Assembly: GCF_012940005.1 (NCBI RefSeq)
Contig: NZ_SPMX01000021.1
Location: 1 to 37,641 of the forward strand
Source: Candidatus Accumulibacter contiguus
Lineage (GTDB): Bacteria > Pseudomonadota > Gammaproteobacteria > Burkholderiales > Rhodocyclaceae
DNA length: 37,641 nt
Direction: 5' to 3'
Each line of letters starts with the position of its first letter. Position 1 is the stretch's first letter. A program made the position numbers and the translations under genes. The notes beneath the pieces were generated by a model. That model was not told where the DNA came from. It searched no databases and saw nothing but the letters and a program-made list of their open reading frames with translations. Below are positions 34,589 to 37,641 of this stretch, in pieces.

Positions 34589-35215
34589 TTAAGTTGGCAC
34601 CCAAAACGGAGGCAGCGGCGATCCAGTTTCGACGAGTCGGTAGAGCTTTCTCAAACCGCGGGTGAACCACGAGAGACAGCTACGGAGCATTTTCCGGACG
34701 CTCCAGTGATCATCCGAGGTCTGCTCCTGTGCTTTCATTTCCAAGGGGGTTGGGCGCTCCAGTTGATCTTTCCAGCCGACGCGGACGCACCAGTGCAAGG
34801 CCAGGGCCATGATGAGGAGCATCTTATCCAGGCGTTTCGCCTGTTCCAGGTGGCTTTCGGCCAACTCGAAGCCGCGCGATTTGAGGTCGGAGAACATGGG
34901 TTCAATGCCCCAGCGCAACCCGTAGTCGAGTACGCGCGCTCGCGTAGGCGGACAATCCATGGCGATGATCCTTGGTTCCGGGTGGCCAGGCTCATGCAAA
35001 ATGCCGATTGCGGTTGGTACGCCTTCCGCAAACAGCGTGACTTGAGGCAGGTAGCGTTCGCGGCACCTTGCGGCCAATTCGCCTGTGGTGGTCAGTTCGC
35101 CTTGGCCAGTATCCACGGAGAAGTTGCTTTTGAGCCTCCCAACCCCGCGCGCGGGCCAGGCGCTCTCAAAGAAACACGGAGTAGGCCCGCCGCCGGCCCT
35201 TGCGCCTACCTGTTA
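34589..35215 (-). pseudogene. IS4-family transposase, C-terminal fragment
   Basis: From ATG 35116 the frame encodes 175 residues. It is open upstream to about 35215 without a better start. YGLRWGIEPMFSDLKSRGFELAESH carries the Y-x2-R-x3-E-x6-K pattern of IS4-family DDE transposases, with the catalytic Glu in WGIEPMF. The preceding domains with the two catalytic Asp residues are missing, so the element is dead by itself. It lies next to another truncated gene and may have caused that truncation. Residues upstream of 35116 (SNFSVDTGQGELTTTG) may or may not belong to the transposase. Confidence 0.75.
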
Positions 35216-35272
35216 CTTGCTGCACATGGTTAGTGGCAGTGCCGATATGACCGACCTAGCATTGGTGTGAGC

Positions 35273-35476
35273 TCACGCGAGCCCGTTTTTGAGGATGGTC
35301 CGGGAATCGTCGGCGACCATGGTGAGCGCTGCGATGCGCATCCCGTTTTCGGGTAGGTGGTCTTCGAACACCAGTCCAAATTTCTTATCCTGCAAGGCGG
35401 CAGCCCACTCAGCAGACAGGCGCTCGCGAAGGCGAGGATCGCTGACTTGGGCGATCAGGTCGTGAATGGCGGACAA
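35273..35476 (-). pseudogene. N-terminal remnant of a type III-like site-specific DNA methyltransferase
   Basis: The first 43 or so residues (MSAIHDLIAQVSDPRLRERL, then KKFGLVFEDHLPE) match the N-terminus of large adenine-specific methyltransferases of type III restriction-modification-like systems, as far as I recall. After HLPE the homology ends and 25 unrelated residues lead to a stop at 35273. The rest of the several-hundred-residue enzyme is absent, and an IS4 fragment begins just beyond. It is the front of a deleted gene. A ribosome site GGGAGAA-like precedes the ATG. Confidence 0.6.
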
Positions 35477-35532
35477 CGGGTTCTCCCTATTCTTGTTGTG
35501 TTACGGCGGATCGCCGTCAATCGGTCACCAAC

Positions 35533-36015
35533 TCACCCCATCACCTTTGCCGACAAGAACAACAGCAGTGGATTGTCTGGAGATGCTACGAAGCCGAAGC
35601 GTTGATAGTAGCCCGAAGCCTGCTCATCGATGGCATCAACGAACAGACCGATGCCGCCACCCTCAGTGTAGATTCGTTGCGCCCGAGTAAGGGTATCTAC
35701 CAACAGCAATTCGCCGAGACCCGTGCCCTGATATTGCCGATCAACGGCCAGACGCCCCAAGCGCACACCAGGAATTCGACGCGGCAGTTTCTTACGCCAA
35801 GCCTCAGGCAGATGGTGGTTTTCGAGTTCGGCAAGCGTGAGCGCGTAGTACCCGCAGATACGATCTGGCGCTTCCTCTCGGGTGGCTACGAAGGTCTTCG
35901 ACAGCCCCTTCTCCTGATGCTGGCGGGCAACTTGCCGCAGCCAGTCGTTTAGCTCCTGGCGACCACAGTCGAAACCTTGCCGTTTATGGCTTCCAGTTAA
36001 AGGACGTACCTGCAT
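35533..36015 (-). CDS. GNAT-family N-acetyltransferase toxin (TacT-like)
   Basis: The 160-residue protein belongs to the GNAT toxins that acetylate aminoacyl-tRNA and stop translation. It starts with the family PLTGSHKRQGFDCGRQELNDWL region. It has the acetyl-CoA loop RQYQGTGLG (residues 93-101) and the C-terminal YYQRFGFV with the Tyr used in catalysis. Its start lies inside the upstream DUF1778 gene, overlapping by 32 bases, which is typical for this toxin-antitoxin arrangement. Both genes look intact, unlike their neighbours. Targets cannot be read from sequence. Confidence 0.88.
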   Translation of the reverse strand: MQVRPLTGSHKRQGFDCGRQELNDWLRQVARQHQEKGLSKTFVATREEAPDRICGYYALTLAELENHHLPEAWRKKLPRRIPGVRLGRLAVDRQYQGTGLGELLLVDTLTRAQRIYTEGGGIGLFVDAIDEQASGYYQRFGFVASPDNPLLLFLSAKVMG

Positions 36016-36295
36016 CGTCTCCCCTGGCTTCTTGATAGCGCTCGATAGCAGCCTGCAGCGTAGCGTTGGGCTTGGGTGGGTTCTCCATCAGTTCGAGCAG
36101 CCAATTCCAGTCGCGAGGGGACAGGCGGATGAGTTCTTCACGCTCGATCACAGCCTGTGCCTCCTTCAGCGCCGACTGCACCAAAAACTGATTGACCGTG
36201 GCACCAGTCAGTTCTGCCGCACGGCAAAGCGTTTCGTAAACCTCGTGGGGGACGCGAGCACCGATGCGGTCTTGCTTGGCAATGGTCGTTCCCAT
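35984..36295 (-). CDS. DUF1778-family antitoxin (TacA-like)
   Basis: The 103-residue protein has a ribbon-helix-helix N-terminus (KQDRIGARVPHEVYETLCRAAELTGATVNQFLVQSAL) and a C-terminal tail (about residues 65-103) that would wrap the partner acetyltransferase. ATG 36295 has GGAGA at five bases; a TTG six codons upstream is less likely. It precedes and overlaps the GNAT toxin gene. The antitoxin is expected to repress its own promoter; the region upstream of 36310 was not resolved into an operator. Confidence 0.88.
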   Translation of the reverse strand: MGTTIAKQDRIGARVPHEVYETLCRAAELTGATVNQFLVQSALKEAQAVIEREELIRLSPRDWNWLLELMENPPKPNATLQAAIERYQEARGDDAGTSFNWKP

Positions 36296-36430
36296 TTCAT
36301 CTCCTGCATTCAAGTGAAGTGCCAGTGTATCACTGTCGCCAAAATGACGCCAATCCCTGATTTGACACGCTACCTTGTCGTAGGGGTGGCGTGCTATGAG
36401 GTGTGAAGATGAAGATTGAAGCGGCGTGGC

Positions 36431-36718
36431 CTAGCCAACACCTGCCATCGCTGGCCGTATGTGCGCCAGGTACAGGGTTCCTCCTCCTGGAGAGACTACG
36501 GCAAAGACAGGGAAAGGTCGATCTGTTGTGATGTACTGGGAATCAGCGATCGAGACCTTCACGGAGATCGGGGAAGGCCCATTGTTGCGAGCCACGATTC
36601 GGTGGCCATCACCTTCCTTCTCTGATTCGATGGAAAACGGATAATTCTGGCTGTGATCGGCCAGGGAATTCGGACTGCAAACCAAGACGGCAAGGGCAAG
36701 AAGGACACGCCTCAACAC
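36431..36718 (-). pseudogene. N-terminal remnant of a secreted protein resembling M23 peptidase leaders
   Basis: From GTG 36718 the frame gives 95 residues: a signal peptide (LRRVLLALAVLVCSPNSLAD) and a beta-rich domain. Segments such as YPFSIESEKEGDGHRIVARN and FAVVSPGGGTLYLAHIRPA resemble the N-terminal domain that precedes the peptidase in some M23 metallopeptidases. Homology stops at HIRPA and a stop codon follows six residues later. No HxxxD or HxH zinc motif is present. I take it as a truncated gene. Family assignment is from recall and moderately uncertain. Confidence 0.5.
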
Positions 36719-36841
36719 GGCACACTCTGAAGTTCCTGTATGCAGCGATGATACCCCATCGCCAGTAACGGTGCTCTGTCCCTCTGCTATTCTGTGGTTC
36801 TACCCCATCAGCATCAACAGACTGGCCGCCCGAGAGACAAC

Positions 36842-37312
36842 TTAACTGGAGCCTGAGGGCAAAAACTCTGGCAAACAATCAACGAACGTAGGTTGGATAC
36901 CGCTCATCTCCTTGGCAAGAGTAGGGTTGCCAGACAAAATTGCCAGCATCATCCCGCTCATCGTGAGGAGACCGTTCGAATTCCGTATGACTTGGATCAA
37001 TAGAGGCAAGGGGTAACCCTCGGTCTGGCGTCTTAAGGGGTGTATTCCCCCATGTACGAAAGAGTTTAACGCCTTCAACGACACGTCCTTAAATTCATTT
37101 AGCATCTGCGTAGCAGCAGGTGGCGCCTTCCCTTCAATGGCGCCAAGCATCTCCGATAGCATTGGAAGCCTACTGGCCGCTTCTCCGCAGCAGATGCGAG
37201 CGCTGTATGCAATTTTTTCTACAACCACATCTGGTGCAGCGTACAGGAGCCAGACTGATCGTGTCAGTGCCTCGTACTGAAGGCGCATGAGGCTAATTCT
37301 ACTTTGCCACAT
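36842..37312 (-). pseudogene. DUF6988-like hypothetical protein, probably 5' truncated
   Basis: The 156-residue sequence includes MRLQYEALTRSVWLLYAAPD, LPMLSEMLGAIEGKAP, ALNSFVHGGIHPL and VIRNSNGLLTMSGMMLAILSGNP. This resembles a family of uncharacterised proteins (DUF6988 by recall) that normally have about 60 more residues at the N-terminus. In-frame sequence upstream of ATG 37312 stays open for only about 17 codons and shows no homology. No function is known. Base composition upstream falls to AT-rich, unlike the core genes. Confidence 0.5.
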
Positions 37313-37421
37313 TTCTAAAATGGTTGAAATACAGGCTATTGAGCTACATATCTAATGCTCTACCACATAAGGAGTATGACGATGAAATCGCCAAATTTAT
37401 TTATTTGGGATCGGGCGTGCG
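37313..37421. other. AT-rich intergenic segment
   Basis: No gene is visible. The stretch is markedly AT-richer than the rest of the window (for example AAATTTATTTATTTGGG near 37393-37409) and lies between a truncated gene and a transposase start, suggesting an insertion junction. Confidence 0.4.
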
Positions 37422-37641
37422 GTGGCCAGCTGCTGCGAGAATCTGACCAGCCATTTTCAGTCGTTCCGGGAGTGTTTCCGCAGTAAAACGCGAAGCACGG
37501 CCGAGCAAGCTGAACAGTACTTGCGGGGCCTTTTTCAAAGCCCTCGTGCGAACCTGGAACAGATGAGCGAGACGGTGGCGGAGACCGAGTATTACAGCCT
37601 CCACCACCTGTTGAGCGATGCTGCATGGGACTTTGAGAATG
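37422..37641 (+). CDS. IS701-like transposase, N-terminal part (cut by window edge)
   Basis: An open frame runs from a stop at 37383 to the window end. GTG 37422 is the first plausible start. The translation HFQSFRECFRSKTRSTAEQA, then YLRGLFQSPRANLEQMSE and YYSLHHLLSDAAWDFEN, has the helical N-terminal pattern of IS701-type DDE transposases (YxxGL, RxNxExM, LxHxLSxxxWD). The catalytic core lies outside the window. Confidence 0.65.
   Translation, partial: MASCCENLTSHFQSFRECFRSKTRSTAEQAEQYLRGLFQSPRANLEQMSETVAETEYYSLHHLLSDAAWDFEN

Noticed and set aside
1-37641. CRISPR arrays, phage structural genes or rRNA genes
   Set aside because: No regularly spaced repeats, phage modules or rRNA-like stretches were seen on either strand.

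Overview
The window looks like a chromosomal segment of a GC-rich betaproteobacterium. The order secG - tRNA-Leu(GAG) - nuoA to nuoN, with a Nudix hydrolase and yceH beyond nuoN, is a betaproteobacterial arrangement. The insertion-sequence content and protein styles suggest the Rhodocyclales / Candidatus Accumulibacter neighbourhood, but that is inference from recall and was not searched.

Layout. 1-1000: the 3' end of an IS1634-type element has cut off the front of yceH. 1007-1567: Nudix ADP-ribose pyrophosphatase (minus). 1712-16281: complete 14-gene nuo operon on the minus strand (A,B,C,D,E,F,G,H,I,J,K,L,M,N) with a terminator after nuoN. 16339-16423: tRNA-Leu(GAG). 16491-16864: secG with its own sigma70-like promoter. 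16965-18735: ISAs1-type element whose transposase carries a DUF4338 domain and an internal stop. 18771-20796: rplM-rpsI with promoter and terminator, then argC. 21059-21409: erpA. 21489-22538: heme A synthase ctaA (minus). 22692-27291: an operon behind an FNR/Dnr-type box encoding a 49-residue membrane peptide, a CuA subunit II, a B-type heme-copper catalytic subunit, CtaB and a SCO/SenC protein. 27340-32878: a TPR/beta-barrel fusion protein followed by a MacAB-like exporter (adaptor, ATPase, two permeases). 32934-34400: ABC1/AarF-like kinase (minus). 34550-37641: debris region with IS4 and IS701 fragments, truncated genes and an intact-looking TacAT-type toxin-antitoxin pair.

Most interesting system. 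The heme-copper enzyme at 22828-25258 keeps all six heme/metal histidines and the CuA site, but the tyrosine that is cross-linked to a CuB histidine in oxygen reductases is replaced by Gln233. Cytochrome c-dependent NO reductase (cNOR) has Glu at this position. With the SCO/SenC gene nearby and an FNR/Dnr-type box at the class II distance from a -10 element, this resembles the norSY-senC cluster of ammonia oxidisers. I read it as a candidate CuA-containing NO reductase rather than a terminal oxidase.

Sequence quality. secG (two places), rplM and the SCO gene are each broken by what looks like one extra base in a homopolymer of six to nine bases. A fifth run near the SCO stop may be the same. 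Because rplM and secG are core genes, overcalled homopolymers in the assembly are the simplest explanation. Those genes are annotated as composites.
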